From NCBI GenBank assembly GCA_039707465.1, contig CM077645.1:64129350-64193349 (forward strand): a stretch of DNA of 64,000 bases. Reading direction: 5' to 3'. Below are positions 20,683 to 34,122 of this stretch, one piece after another; within the stretch, counting starts at the first letter, position 1, and each line of letters begins with the position of its first letter. The translations under genes and the position numbers were made by a program. This stretch comes from Rhabdophis nuchalis (taxonomy: Eukaryota; Chordata; Lepidosauria; Squamata; Natricidae). The notes below the pieces were generated by a model. The model was not told the origin of the DNA. It saw nothing but the letters and a program-made list of their open reading frames with translations, and searched no databases.

Positions 20683-20844
20683 CCTGGGAGTGTTATTTGT
20701 GATGTTAGCTCTGCCCTGTGCAGGCTTGCACCATTATTCTTTCTGGTTAAGGCAGACAGGGAGGCAGACTGGAAGTGGGATCCAGGTGGTGGTGGGATCC
20801 AGATGTTGGTCAATGCCTTTCAAAATAATTGAGGTTGTTCTAGC

Positions 20845-20969
20845 ACAGTCCTATCAAGCTGGCAGCCCATGGGCTGGATGCGTCACATGCCCACCCTCGC
20901 TTTGCAAAGACAAAAAACATTGTGATACATAATGATACATCACATGACGCGATCAAGTTTGACACCTGA
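20845..20969. mobile_element. hAT MITE, third subfamily
   Basis: Ends resemble CAGKSSTRTCAAGCTGGC on the left and GATCAAGTTTGACACCTG on the right. GTTCTAGC occurs at both edges (20837-20844 and 20970-20977), an 8-bp duplication with the hAT-preferred TCTAG core. The interior has GGATGCGTCACATG and its complement-like CACATGACGCGATC. It lies in, or at the edge of, a LINE relic. Confidence 0.75.
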
Positions 20970-20977
20970 GTTCTAGC

Positions 20978-21790
20978 GACGTTGAAAGTGCCTCTGATCA
21001 TCTGTGCTTCGAAAACCAGGACAGGATCTATTGGAAATGGACAACTAATATCCTAGTTCCAACCCATCCTTTCCAGGGGGAAGGTTGCTGAAAAACTGGT
21101 GGAATTAATACTACAAAGAACTTGAAATGATATAGTTTTTCAGAATCCCTGGAAATCTGAATTCAACCCTGGGTATGAAATGAAAATTACAGCGATTGTT
21201 ACTACAGATGACTCCTTAAAAAGAGGAGTCTGTTCGCCTATACTTTTCACAATTGTAAATGCAGTTAACCACACTATTGTTCTGGATCACTTAGAGAATT
21301 AATGCTTATCTTGTGTTTGAACACTTTTAGGATGAGATTGCTCAACTGAAGCAACATATTATTTCAGAAACCTACTGAATTTAGGATAATGCCATCTTTG
21401 TTTGATGAGGATGTACTTTTTGTACTGTCTCCAGCTGAAAAAGTAGGTAGAATTTCTAGATAGCCAGGAGGGCTTTTCTCCCAGCTCCAGCTGGTGTACC
21501 AGATGTGGCCTTATGTAGGATATGATGAAAGTCATTATGAACTTTATGGTTATATTACCCTAATTAACTAAAGAGGGCTTCTCTTGAAGACCACCTGGAG
21601 TTCTCAGCAAGTCTAAAATGAAGCTGAGGCTCAACACTGTTTACATGTTGAGAGCTGCAGCAGCTACCAGTATGTTTTCAAGTTCAATTCAAAGTACTGG
21701 TCAGGGTACATAAAAGCACTTATGGCTTGGGATCTAGCCATGTATCAGTCTACCTTTCCTAGAAAAATGTTGCCCAAATATCTATGCCTC
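20978..21790 (+). mobile_element. Decayed L2/CR1-type LINE (reverse transcriptase)
   Basis: With frameshifts and stops, the plus strand follows a CR1/L2 reverse transcriptase: a GKVAEKLVEL-like start (about 21070-21110), an F..GYEMKI.AI..TDD-like stretch (21150-21215), an AVNHTIVLDHL region (21260-21297, the AFDTVDH position), and a C-terminal LPVCFQVQFKVLVRVHK match (21660-21715). No intact frame survives. It is older than the truncated LINE copies further right. Confidence 0.65.
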
Positions 21791-21844
21791 TATTTCACTA
21801 GGCTGGATGACTAGGGAATGTATATATATAAAGAAACAAATATT

Positions 21845-21852
21845 AGATAGAT

Positions 21853-21932
<80 letters not shown>

Positions 21933-21938
21933 TAGATA
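21845..21938. repeat. (GATA)n microsatellite
   Basis: About 20 nearly perfect TAGA/GATA units preceded by a GATAGATGATAGATA start. GATA arrays of this type are prominent in snakes, but the array alone is not diagnostic. Confidence 0.95.
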
Positions 21939-21949
21939 ATTGTTTTCAC

Positions 21950-22338
<389 letters not shown>

Positions 22339-22346
22339 AATAGGTG

Positions 22347-23269
22347 TTCTCTTTTTGGACAGTGTAAAGCAGTAAGTAAGAAAGGCTTCCATTCAAAATG
22401 GCGACCTCAGAACTAGTAAAAATGGTTCTTTTGGAAGGAGATTGAATACGTGGGGTGATGGGCCACAATTTTGACTCTTTGTACTATTAACATTTTATGT
22501 TGTGACTGCTTTACATTTTATATAGAGTACTTGCATGGAGAGGTTATTAATAACTCTTATCAATAAACTAATTTTCAGATATGTCTATACCTCTTCAATT
22601 CTGTATTCCCTAACCTCCAAAGATTAGCTTTAATCCGACACAGTACCCCACATACTTATACTGACACAGATATAGCCGCATTAACCCAATCTTGAATGGC
22701 ATACAAATATTCTGGACATCAGCTCTTTTTATTGCAAAACAACTTTTAGATGTGTTACTGTATACTTTAGTATAATAAAAATAATGAAGTTACTAAGAGA
22801 AAAGTAAGAGGTACAGTATTTATTGCTCCTAAGAAAACAGGCAGAAATATTTCCACTTAACTGGAAGAAGAAAGGGGAAATAGCTTGCTGGTTGTTGTTT
22901 TTCCAAATTACCCTCTATTGTTTTAACATTTGACATATTTTGGAATAAACTCTTACCAGTTTACTCCAATTCAGCCTAGCCATTAAAAGAAGAATGTTTA
23001 TTAGCAGAGTGAAGCCTTCCCCCCGTCTTCCATTGTATCTTCTATTCAAAATACATTTTGGAAGTGCAGGGCAGATGGGGAAGTGCAGTGAAGAGGGGAA
23101 GAGTGCAAGAATAGCCACTGCAGAAATTTGTTTACTGAGTACTGGATATACAGTAGTCCTTTGTTGTAGTATTATCACAAATTTCAATTATCAATAAATA
23201 CAATCATTTCCTACTTTACCAATTTGCCAGCGAAGGGTACCAGCTTTCCCAATAATGTATAAATTCAGT
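22347..23269. other. Unassigned non-coding DNA
   Basis: AT-rich. Frames at 22915-23197 on both strands lack domains. Confidence 0.5.
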
Positions 23270-23515
23270 TTTATTTATCGCAGACCAGTGTTGGATTGAC
23301 AGACAATAAATTATCCATTGTTTCCTGGCATAAACTGGCACTGGGTGTCTTATATTTCAGTCCAATTATTCCATTTGTTTCTGAAGATATTTTAATCCCA
23401 AATGACCTCAAACTTCCCATGAACCAGGGCTTGAACAAAAGGCCGCCCACTGCCTTTGCAGTAAATCTGTTGTCTCCCTTCTGGGTCCTCAACCTGGGAT
23501 CATAGATCACCCCTG
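23270..23515. other. Candidate conserved non-coding block B
   Basis: A 245-bp repeat-free stretch of even composition with words such as TTGACAGACAATAAATTATC, CCATTGTTTCCTGGC and GAACAAAAGGCCGCCC (SOX-, homeodomain- and TALE-like). Two antiparallel frames (69 and 79 codons) span it with no protein resemblance. Confidence 0.3.
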
Positions 23516-26500
23516 CCCGGCATCTTGCTTCAATTTACTCAATTAACTTGAGTAAAGCACTTGTAAGTTTGCAGATGTTGCTTTATTATCAAGGCCTAAA
23601 AACATACTACAGAGTTCAGGAGCCTGAGGTTATGGGAAGGTTGTGGTGACGGGGTAAGGGGGAAGGGCAAAAATGTGGAATAAGAGTCCTAGCTCAGAAT
23701 TGTTTTTTCAGGATAGACAGAAGGAGAGGAGGCACATTGTTTCCCTGACAAGTTTATTGAAATCATAAGATACACCTAAGTCTTGCAAATGAAGGAATGT
23801 TTGATGTTATCTTGCAGGATGATAGGATATGAAGAATAGGTATTTTACCTCAAGATGAGATACTGTTGTGATTAACAGATGTTTAATTAAGCCATTCATC
23901 AAGTGAGGAACCTGCCTAGAAGTCAGTAAGGCTAAGTAAATTATTTCCACCCCTGCAGGTGTTGGGCTGGCAGTTCTATTACTCATGCAGAAATAAGATT
24001 TAGAAAATGTTTCAACAACTCTCCCCCTCCAAAAATATAATTTATTTCAATTGTATTGCCTTTTATTTCATATGCCACATATTGGAACATTTAGATTCTT
24101 CTCCTTTTGGGTGATAGGGGTGGGAATGCACTCTTGGCTATTGTGCTTTAGAGATGAATGTAAGTATGGATTCTGAAAAATATTGATGTCAGATTTTATT
24201 GCAAAAGACAATTTATGTTTTATGTCTGTCATGTTGTTATGTATATTAATAATGAATAAACAAACCAAAGCTTGCCTCTAAGCAAGCTATATTTTTAATC
24301 ATGGTTCTGAGATATTTTATTTTTATCAGTTTTACACTTATATACAACGAATTGTTAAATTTGTTTTTAGGAATTAGAAGATATCTGAAAACAAGGAGAA
24401 TTGTGACTAAGTGCTTGGCTTTCTCGTTTCAGAAACATATTTGCTGAGTCTCGAAAAGAATAATCAATTGTATCTTGAAGGGCACTATGAAAATTAATTG
24501 ATCAGATTTTAAAATAAAGAAGATTGAATTGATAATATATTTAGATTAATATAAGATAATACGTCCAATCAAGATTTGGGTTTGGTCTATTATACTGAAA
24601 CTATAGAATTTTGAACATAAAATTATTTATGTAATTGTTCTTGTAGGCAAAGAAGCATTTTAGTACCATTTATGTAAATGGGAATAAGTCATGTAAAATG
24701 CAGCTAAAATTTAAGCCGTGGGCAGATTACTGTCTGTGTGATACTGAAATTTTGTTTTCAAATGATTTATTTCTTTTTCAAATTTGTCATTTCCCAGTTT
24801 TACTTTGTCCTTAGCATGACCTTATAATTTGCTAATTTCACAGTTTAAGTGGGCAATGAAATATAAACATATATTAGATTATCTAAATGCCAGTTATTTA
24901 AGTTATTGAGATAATGATTTATGACTAACAAATTACAGTCTCTAATCAGTTTTAAAAGACTGGAAATTCCCTTGTGGTCATTGTATAGGAAATTTCTAAA
25001 TTTGTGTATTTTGAACGCATTTCTGCATTATATTCTGAGGTGTTATATTTTGAATTTACAACTGTTATATCAAATATGACTAGAGCATTGGGCTAGAATG
25101 TTATGAAAAGAGCTGTTACTGTCATCTTCTAAAAAAAGGTGTCTATGCCTATATTGGTGTAGAAAGAGGGAAAAAATGACCTGTTGTTGCTGTTGTAAAC
25201 ACATCTATCTTTTTTTCCTATCATATAATCTTATCTTCCAAATCAACCTCAAGGAAATCAATTAAATGTGTTTGTAAGCAGCTGAAAGTTTTTGACTGGT
25301 TGGAAGAGTTTTGTTTCTTGAAATCACACACAACTCCTCCACTTCGCAATATTTTTTCTGATACCTGAAAATAGTTCTTTTAATTTGGGGTTGGGAGGTG
25401 TTGGGTGATTTCATTTTTATTTTTTAGCAATGCCTTTATATTTGGTGGACCTTACATCTCATCAGCATGTCCTCACAATTTAGTCTTTCATTTTTAAATG
25501 TATTAGTTTATAAAATTTATAGACAACCCATCTTACCACAAGGTAACACACAGAAATCAATTACCAGCATTGTTTAACGAAAGCAGGAATGACAAGAAAT
25601 AAACTATTTCTAGGATCAGAAACAATTGTAATGCCACAAGAGGAAAAAAGGGTTAGGACACTTTTGCCTTGCTTGTGATTTCGCATATGCAGATGGATTG
25701 ATATGACTCCATCTGTAGCTGGAATGATGTGCATGAAACTATGAGAAACAGGATGTTGAATTTGACTCCTGGCAGTGCTCCCAGGTAAACCAGACAAAAA
25801 CACAACTAGTTAAAGTAATTCTACTTTATTGTAGGGCTACATTAACAGAATATTGCAAGTCTGAAAGTACAAACTTCCCGCCATCCCTTTTAAGTGCTGA
25901 AGCCATTAAGGTGGATCTTTCCTAAGTTTCTTTCTCAGATTCTTAAGCCATTGAGGGGGGGAGGTGTCCTGCCTTACTTAGTATTTCTTTTTTCTATTCT
26001 TCAAAATCATCCACACATCCCATTACCACCACCACCACCCCACATAGAGTTTGTTTCATATTGATAATTTATATGGGGTTCGTTTGTATAGCAAATTTTT
26101 GTGTCAGAGACGTGTTGTATTTTATTTAAATTGGGCAGCCCACCAACAGGCAAATAACATTTAACAATCAGATCAGCAAACAACTAAATAATGATGATAT
26201 TATTACTGCTGTTTCACTTTTACCTGTCAATCATTTATAACAATATATCTGGAAAAAAAAATTATATGGAACTGACACCAGGGTAGAAGGTAAAGACTAC
26301 TGCCAAATCTGTAATAAAGTCATTTGAGAATCTGGCAAGGGATAGAATGGCACCTATAGATCTGAAGGTTACCTGTGCAATCTTCTGTTTGTGTACTCTC
26401 AATTAAGTCCTTGGGAGATCAGTGTGTTTTATTCCCTAATAAGTGTGCATAGGATTGAAGCTCCTCCCAATCTAAAACCTTTAAGCAGTGAGTTAAAAGC

Positions 26501-28933
26501 TAATTATTATGGATGTAGTCATACAACATTCATTTCTTAATACTGTCCCCTTAAGAAATAGTGATTTAGTCAACCAATTATTGTATCTCTTTTAGGGATA
26601 TTTTCTTAATTTGCAAAACAATCTACATATATAATCAGCACGCTAAATACATGTGGTATCTTGTTCAGAATACCACATTCAGTAAAGATTGCAATTAACT
26701 GTCAAAATATAATTGTTTTCTCATATTTAATTTAAAAGGGCTGATTTGCATTGGCTTTTCATACTTGCAAGCTAAAAGACAAAGCCAGTTACTAGCACAA
26801 CTACTGGTTATTAATAATAAACATATAAAGCTTGAGGCTTTTCTTTTAAAAAAGAAGAAATAAAGTCGCTGATAGCAGATGGTATAAACACTATGGCATT
26901 TATTTTTATTTTTCCTACTCTTACATCAAAATCTTATGAATGATAACTTAGATTTAATATGAGTTTGAAAATGAGGGTGGAAGGAAGAGAACTTGATCCT
27001 AGATTGTCTGTCAGAAAGACAGGCACAGGAGCAGGCAAATTCCCATAATCCTTCATCATTGTCAAGTTTGGGTGTGTCACTCACAATATCTGAAGGGCAC
27101 CATATTGTCTTTTATTGGATGGGCTTTGCCTAAAGATGAGCTTTTATTCAGATGAACATTATATTTAATTTTGCATATATTTTATATCATGAACAGTCTT
27201 GACATTCAGTTTGAATAAAAAAATAACTTACTAAATAAATAAATATATTCAATTTCTTCCTCTCAAAACTGTTTCAGTCAATAGGCATCTCATCTGTTCA
27301 TTATCATACTTATATATGTTCCATAAAAATTCCATTAAAATCCACAGTGCTGAAAGACATTGCACTTGTGACGTCAAGAGTATGGAATCATGGTTTCATC
27401 TTTTGCTTCACTGTGAGTTCTACCAAGATAATTTGTATATTTTTTAGACCATTCCCAGGACAGATAGAAGAATTCTTTGTACAGCTTCTTTTTGGCAGAT
27501 AAAGATGTTAACATATCTCTAGCCAAATCTAATTGCTAGGTTTGTATAATAAATGTAGCCCATAAAGTTTGAACTTCTTAACAGCAAAGTAGATGGGTCA
27601 CAGACACATTTATTCCATGTGTTATATTGAATTTTGTGTTGTCTGGATCTGTGACCTATAATAAAGTTAATAACTCATATCAGGAATGAATTTGCTATAT
27701 GTTTCGATTTCCTGTTGTAAATGGCATCTTACTCCGGAAACCACCTTATCAAAGTTAGCATCTACATTGTATCATTAATTTGTCCCTATGTGTTTGAATT
27801 ACTTAAAATGTTAAAATGCAGTGATTTTCCCCCCAAAAGAGTTTATAAAACGTTATTTCTAGACATCTAAAAATATAGAGAAGTTGGCTTCTTATCTCTC
27901 TGTTACTTGGCACACAACATCATATATCGTCTCCAAATGTCTTATATTATTAGGCAATAATACTGCACCTAAATTCATTTGAAAAGAGTCCAATATGTGG
28001 GTGTACCATACATCTTCTAGGATTGGGTCCAGGAAAAAAAAAAGCCCTAGGGACAGGTACAAGAATATGTTTTTTTAAGTTGATCAAAGAAATACTGCTT
28101 TTCCCCTCCTTTCAACAAGCAGATGTGCAACGTGTCTTGGGAGAGGAATAGAAAATTCCTGAATGATTTATTTGATGAACTCTGTTTTAACCTAGCTTAT
28201 TGCATGCCTGATTTCATGATGGTGGTTATTAGTTTCAAGTTGAAAATGACCAGATAGAGATTTGTTCACTTCATCAATATAAGGCATTTATTGGTTGTCA
28301 GGAGAGTCACATGGCAACGGAAAAGTAAATCTTCCAGTGCCATAAAGTGTGTTTCCCTATTATAAGGTTGCTTGGATGATTAAACACTGACTCAAAAAAA
28401 GTCAGGGAGAGATATACTGCATCAGTCTTCTGATAGAAAACATTAAAAGCAGATGCATTGCTCGTAACTTTAAGAATTTATCAAATATCTACACTTGAAT
28501 TAATTTTTTTTATTTCTCTTTTCCTGTGCATGAATTATATTCTCTTCAGGAAATGCCTCAAATATAATAGGTCTACAACATGACAAATCCAAACTCCATT
28601 TCAAAAGATATTTTAAAGATAAAATTTAGAAACATTTTCATATTTTAAGATTTTAAATAGTCATAATCTGACAAACATATAAATAAATTCCAAAACACAG
28701 AAGATAATTACAGCCAAGATCTAAGACCAATTTGTATGAATAAGAGTGTACGATTGTAGTTCAACTGGGCATTCTTAAATTTGGCAACATAAATACAAGC
28801 TATAGTCAATTGAAAAGGATTTAGTTTATAGAATCTACAGCTGAAGTTTATAGTCAACTGATTTAAATATGAACTTCCTATGATCTTTAGACAACATGAT
28901 GTTTCTATCCTAAAATGATCACACTTCAACATA
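23516..28933. other. Long repeat-poor AT-rich stretch
   Basis: I could not place any transposon, exon or RNA gene in these 5.4 kb. Only very short simple repeats (for example CCACCACCACCACCCC near 26025) occur. Frames are at most 80 codons. A weak L2/CR1 tail-like fragment may lie near 25500-25560. The absence of repeats is itself notable relative to the rest of the window. Confidence 0.55.
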
Positions 28934-28985
28934 AAGGTAAAGGTTACCCTGACACATATGTGTTAGTCCTTCCCGACTAGCATGC
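28934..28985 (-). repeat. Fragment of a tRNA-derived SINE tail
   Basis: AAAGGTAAAGGTTACCCTGA, then ACATATGTGTTAGTCCTTCC. This is the left edge (3' end on the minus strand) of the family at 33.7 and 45.6 kb, cut short after about 50 bp. Confidence 0.7.
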
Positions 28986-30425
28986 ATACATACATACTCA
29001 TAATTTTGTTTAAAAAGCATTAGAAAAATCAAGAAATTAAGTGAGGCATTTTGTTTCAATTTGCATGAAATACATATCAGGGGGGGAAAGGATACAAAAT
29101 ATTAAATCTGTAAATATTAGCTATCACTAGCTATCACTAATAGCTACAAGCTGGAAAACAAGGGAAGTCAAATTGGCAAGATCTTCATGTGAGAGCCTTA
29201 AATGTTAAAATTTGTTGTACCAAACTTGCTTTCCAAATACATATTTCCTTGGGGGATAAAAAGGACAATAATCAATTAATTAGCCTGTGAATGTAATAAT
29301 CTCTGAGCTTCTTGCACTTACCTAGCTAATTACAAATACCCCACCTTCTTCCAAAAGTACACCACCTTCTTCAAAAAGTTAAAAAATGCTTTAAAAAAAA
29401 ATCAAAATATGGAGAATATTTAATATCTAAAGAAAATGTACATTAAATGTAGCCTGAACATATGAATCCATATGATGGCTGTGAAGGGGAGCATTTAAAA
29501 TACGGTATTAATGACATCTCAGAGAAACTTCTTTCATTAATGTTTCTGGAAAAATTTAATAAATGAACATATTCTAAATTGAGATGTGGGAAATCAGGAA
29601 TACATATTGCTAATATTGATATCATTAGAGAGCCTCATCAGTATGGTTAACTCCATGTTGTTGAAGCCAATGTTCTGGGTTCTCTTTTCTGGTCCCCTGA
29701 GAAATGTGGAGCAGCTATCATTGTAATTGTCCACATTAGTCTGGAATGATTCTATATTTCTCTAGTGTATTATGGACAATTGCCTTAAAAACGGCAGTGC
29801 ATATCAGAGACAAACAGTTTAGTTGAGTCTGACATCTGGCATATATAAAGAGGAGGAAGAATGGACTTAATATGTTACATAATAAAATATCCTTATGGGG
29901 TTCTTCATGGTTTTCTCCTTTCTACATATGGTATATAATTGTGTGATAGTACTCTTGCTTAATACAGGTCTTCTGTGAAGGAAAAACCTGGCACCTGTAT
30001 CTGCTTATCTTAAATTGCAAGGTGTTTTCTCAATTCCTTAGGTAGTAAAAAGATAGAAGCAGTAGAAAGCTGTAGCAAAGATCTGACTGAAGAATTGAAT
30101 TAAAAATGGTTATTATTGGGAGATATTGTCATGCACGTTTCACAGTTTACTAAACAGGAAGCTAGATAACAAAACAGTCTATGAGGTAAAATTGAGCCAT
30201 TTATTTAACAATAAATATTCATGAATACTTTTCTCATCAAAATGACATACAATTCATCAACATTACATTCTGATCAAAATAAAATAAAGGCAAAATCAAA
30301 CTATTTTCTTTAATAAATCATATTAAATTTTACCATAGTATCCAAAAAATGCAGCATATATCAGGAGGTAGCGCTGAGCTGGCCTGCCTAACGAATGACT
30401 GTTGGGGGCTAAAAAAGTGAAATCC
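28986..30425. other. Unassigned non-coding DNA
   Basis: AT-rich. A short direct repeat AGCTATCACT occurs twice near 29120-29140. No gene or repeat family seen. Confidence 0.5.
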
Positions 30426-30493
30426 CTAACCAATTTCATTGTAATTTTATTGCAATATTATTACAATGACAATAAAGATTATTATTATTATGA
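30426..30493 (+). repeat. Interspersed element tail, ATT-type
   Basis: CCAATTTCATTGTAATTTTA is followed by ACAATGACAATAAAGATTAT and (TTA)n. It shares the tail phrase with 4434-4490 on the other strand. Confidence 0.55.
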
Positions 30494-31309
30494 TTAGCCA
30501 CCTTTTGAGGAAGAAATAGATCAAGGGGTCTTCTGATGTTCTATTCCCAAGCTTTAAAGATGAACCTTGTTTTGGAAGACACAAAAATCAAGATATTTTA
30601 TATTGTCCCCCAATATGTAAATGCTTTTTCAGAATAACCTAGAGTAGACCACTTTACAATAGACACAGGAAATATTTGAATCCACCAATTTACAATTAAA
30701 TCTAATGCCAGCTAGTAATTAAAACAACACATTAATTTTGCATCAACTTTCATTCTTTAATTATAATGCTTGATGCTATTTGGATGTGTAAAGTATTCCT
30801 AGACAACATTCAGTTGATGATGTCAATAGCAAACTTCTACAAAGTTATACAACAGCAAAGTTGTTACTGGTTCCAAAAACCATAATGAAATGGGTAATAT
30901 TTATAAGGCGGATTAAGTTAATTAATTTGTTTATCTCTAAGGTTATGTTATGATTTAGAAAGCATAAATTACAATATTAGGTATCTACAATGATTACACT
31001 AGTCCTATTAATAAGTAGTCTGATCATGCCTTTTCAAGGATATCTTGCTTTTATTATATAGATTGCATATTCCATTTGCACATACAACCTTATCCGCATA
31101 TTCCCCTGCCCGGAAAAAAATTGAGGAAGAAATACTAGAGGGTTTACTGCTTTAGTCTCTTTATTATTACCACATGTGCTGTACAAGGTTAAGTTATTAA
31201 GTGAGATACAATAATTGTCTCTCATCCAAAGAAGACATTTTCATTTTAACAATACTCATGTGTATGTGCTTCAGTATCATTTTATCAGAAGCATAATTTC
31301 AGAAACATC
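30494..31309. other. Unassigned non-coding DNA
   Basis: AT-rich, with no recognised repeat or frame. Confidence 0.5.
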
Positions 31310-32530
31310 TCTATAGGCTAGGTCTCCACCAGGCTGCTACTTCTAGTTTTGAACTCCACCCGACTGCTTTATGTGACTTTCCTTGTCAAACAGCACAAGC
31401 ACTGTGAACTTGCGATATATTTACATTGTAGTTTCTTCTCAAAAGCCGACTAAATTTTCAGGAGGCAGCACACTTGTTGGAGCCTGGTATAGGAAGGCAT
31501 ACAATGGCCCTGTTTAGTTTGCAGGAGAAAATGATGTCATTTGCAAGCAAGCTTTCAGCGGTGATATTTTATAATTGTTTAGATGAAAATACGATAATCC
31601 TCTCCCCCTTCACATAAGCCGCAATCCATCTTTAAAACTGTGATAATTCATAAAACCTGCAGCTTAATAAACTAACAAACCCCAGGCCTGTGTTATTTGA
31701 AGGGAAGTCAATCTTTGATCAGCCAAGCTGAAATGGGACTGATAAGTGAAGGCCTTACGTGCAGGGAGCAGCTCTCCAGTTTGTTATTGCTATTTGCTCA
31801 TCATCCTCAAGTGCAAAATAAGCACAAGTCTTTCCAAGCCCTGTCTTATCTCTTTTCACTTTCTTCTTGAGATCTCTGTCGCTTTAATCCAGCATGTCTG
31901 CTGCTGGTTAACAAGGAAATCCTATGTCAATTATCGCCAACAACTTCCCGCTGTGAAGCTGTAGGGAATTGAAGCTTTTGAGAGCCCTTTTCACACCAAA
32001 GAGTGGTGCTGGGCCTAATTAAATGGCCCTCATATCCTGCCAGCCTACCAGTGGCCAAATGATAGATAGCTAATGAATGATAACCTAATTTCTCCAAGAG
32101 GTGTTTGGATTCATAGGGCCAGTTGGATTTTCAAGGCTATTGAATTGAGGCGCTTGTGGTTTGCAATTATGAGGGAAAATGAGCCTGTGCGGAAAGGTAA
32201 AACTTGGAAAGATATCTGTCTCATCAGCTTGCTATGCACAAAGCTCTGTTTCGCCACAGTACAGGCCAATTGTATACCAGGAAGGATACTTGTTATATAT
32301 TTTTTTAAATTGCTCTGCGGAAAGAGGTTGACCCCTTTGCTCCGAGTGAATTGCTCTGCTGACTCTTGCCACAAGTGTGTGGCCAAACTGTCCCATAAAT
32401 ACCTCATACAAACACAATCTCCACAGTTATTATTTTTACAAAATTGCTCATGGATAGATCTTTGGTCACTCATGTTCAGCTGTTCCAATCTTTCCTCTTT
32501 TAGTTTGCTCTATTCTTCAATCCCCTGAAC
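31310..32530. other. Candidate conserved non-coding block C
   Basis: About 1.2 kb without repeats, with more complex composition than the surroundings. Words such as TTGAAGGGAAGTCAATC, GGGCCTAATTAAATGGCCC, GATGTCATTTGCAAGC and GCTAATGAATGATAACC resemble homeodomain- and POU-type sites in vertebrate enhancers. The longest frames, 32073-32528 (+, 151 codons) and 32111-32488 (-, 125 codons), overlap antisense and have no domain or splice support, so I do not call a gene. Confidence 0.3.
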
Positions 32531-33472
32531 AAAAGTAACTTTTGCATTTGCCGCTATATGAAAAAAATGATCCGTTATTGCATTCCAGATGAGTACAATC
32601 CAAATATTAAAGTAGAGGTGCTACAAGGAAAATATTTTCCTTTTAATGGATTGATTTTTATTTTATTTTAAGCTGCTGCAGGGAAGAACAAATATTGCAG
32701 CATTCTAATATTAAGGGAACACGCATGATTCAGCTCATATTCTGATAAGGATTTAACACAGCAGTATTTTGTGAACTATTCCCAATGTAGAATGTAGTGA
32801 TATGTGGGCTGTGTTTTTTTTTGAAAAAAAGATAAAGCATTGATGTCTGTATATTGTGTACAACAATAAAAACAAATTGATTGACACAGAAATATATATA
32901 TTAATATACATGTTCACAAAAGAATCAGTATGATTCGGCTGATTTTTTAATGTTCAGAATACTGCAGAGAAGTAAAAGAAAATAAGCTTCCCTGGAAAAT
33001 CTGGAAAATGATCAAATCCAGACATGGCTGAATCATCCATCCCTATGGAAATTCTTTACGGAAAATAAATTACTTTGCCATTAAAAGCAACCTGGGCATT
33101 TTGTGTTGGATCCAAGCTACTCATACATATTGTTAGCACACTGAAATACATAGAAAACTTTACATGAGGCATGACCATAATCTGATATCTGATCTAAGTA
33201 GGACAAGCTTCTGGATCTATGTCATTAGTCATTTTAATACTTACAAGGCATCTTCTGATACTATCTTTCTGCACTGAAGAGACAACTATGCTGTGCTTTT
33301 ATTAATAAGAATAATATTCCATATAAATCAAAGCCTGTACATGCATGATTTTTAACCAGCAGGAATGTTTAGGTTCAAAAACGGCGTAGTAAATATATGA
33401 ACTAACATGGGCTTTTGTAGGCATAGTGTAAATTGGGCTGTACTGAGGAGAAAATGTAATACTAAGTGGAGG
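32531..33472. other. Unassigned non-coding DNA
   Basis: AT-rich. No repeat family or gene identified. Confidence 0.5.
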
Positions 33473-33480
33473 CCCTATGG

Positions 33481-33616
33481 CAGGGATGTCCAAACTTGGG
33501 AACTTTAAGACTTGTGGACTTCAACTCCCAGAATTCCCCAGCCAGCATTCGCTGGCTGGGGAATTCTGGGAGTTGAAGTCCACAAGTCTTAAAGTTCCCA
33601 AGTTTGGACATCCCTG
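33481..33616. mobile_element. Perfectly palindromic hAT MITE
   Basis: A 136-bp element whose two 66-bp arms are exact reverse complements around ATTC. It begins CAGGGATGTCCAAACTTGGG with the GACTTCAACTCCCAGAATTC core. Flanks CCCTATGG (33473-33480) and CCTTATGG (33617-33624) form an 8-bp duplication with one mismatch. Its arms are the same as those of 39490-39629. Confidence 0.92.
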
Positions 33617-33716
33617 CCTTATGGTAACCAAATTATGACTCTTCCATGAAAATAGCTGAGAGAGATGAAATTCTGTCTTCAAACTGAAAGGCAGGAAACT
33701 AAGGACAGTCTTCCCA

Positions 33717-34000
33717 AAGTAAAGGTAAAAGAGTCCCTGTGGATTTTAGTCCACTAATCGTTGCTGACTCTAGGGGATGGTGCTCATCCCTGTTTCAAGG
33801 CCATTGAGTCAGTGCTGTCCAAAGAAATTTCTGCAGTCATGTGGCCAGCATGACATCACATACTGTTTTCTTCCCACCAAAGTGGTACCTATTTATCTAC
33901 TTGAATTTGTATACTTTTGAAGTGTTAGGTTGGTAGAAACTGGGTCAAGGATGGGAGCTCATTCCGTCACATGAAGCTTCAGTCTGGGCTGGTGGCTTTT
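33717..34000 (-). mobile_element. tRNA-derived SINE (decayed)
   Basis: The plus strand reads AAAGTAAAGGTAAAAGAGTC, then ACTCTAGGGGATGGTGCTCA, TTTCAAGGCCATTGAG, CATGTGGCCAGCATGACATC, TTCCCACCAAAGTGG and GTTAGGTTGGTAGAAACTGG. The same order appears at 45602-45870, where the right end reads as a tRNA head on the minus strand. The tRNA-like head is lost here, so this is a 5'-truncated or decayed copy. Confidence 0.65.
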
Positions 34001-34040
34001 TGAAAAATGCCTAATTATGTCATCAATTACACAATATCAC

Positions 34041-34078
34041 TGAATGAATGAATGAATGAATGAATGAATGAATGAATG

Positions 34079-34120
<42 letters not shown>
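34041..34120. repeat. Compound (TGAA)10(TCAA)10 microsatellite
   Basis: Forty bases of TGAA units switch at 34080/34081 to forty bases of TCAA units. Both blocks are uninterrupted and equal in length. Confidence 0.97.

Positions 34121-34122
<2 letters not shown>

Noticed and set aside
20393..20932. 179-codon open frame
   Set aside because: It crosses two MITEs whose boundaries are fixed by target duplications; not a protein gene.
32073..32528. 151-codon open frame as a gene
   Set aside because: Overlaps an equally open antisense frame, and no domain or exon structure is visible.
34041..34120. CRISPR-like array
   Set aside because: Units are four bases without spacers; this is a microsatellite in a vertebrate genome.
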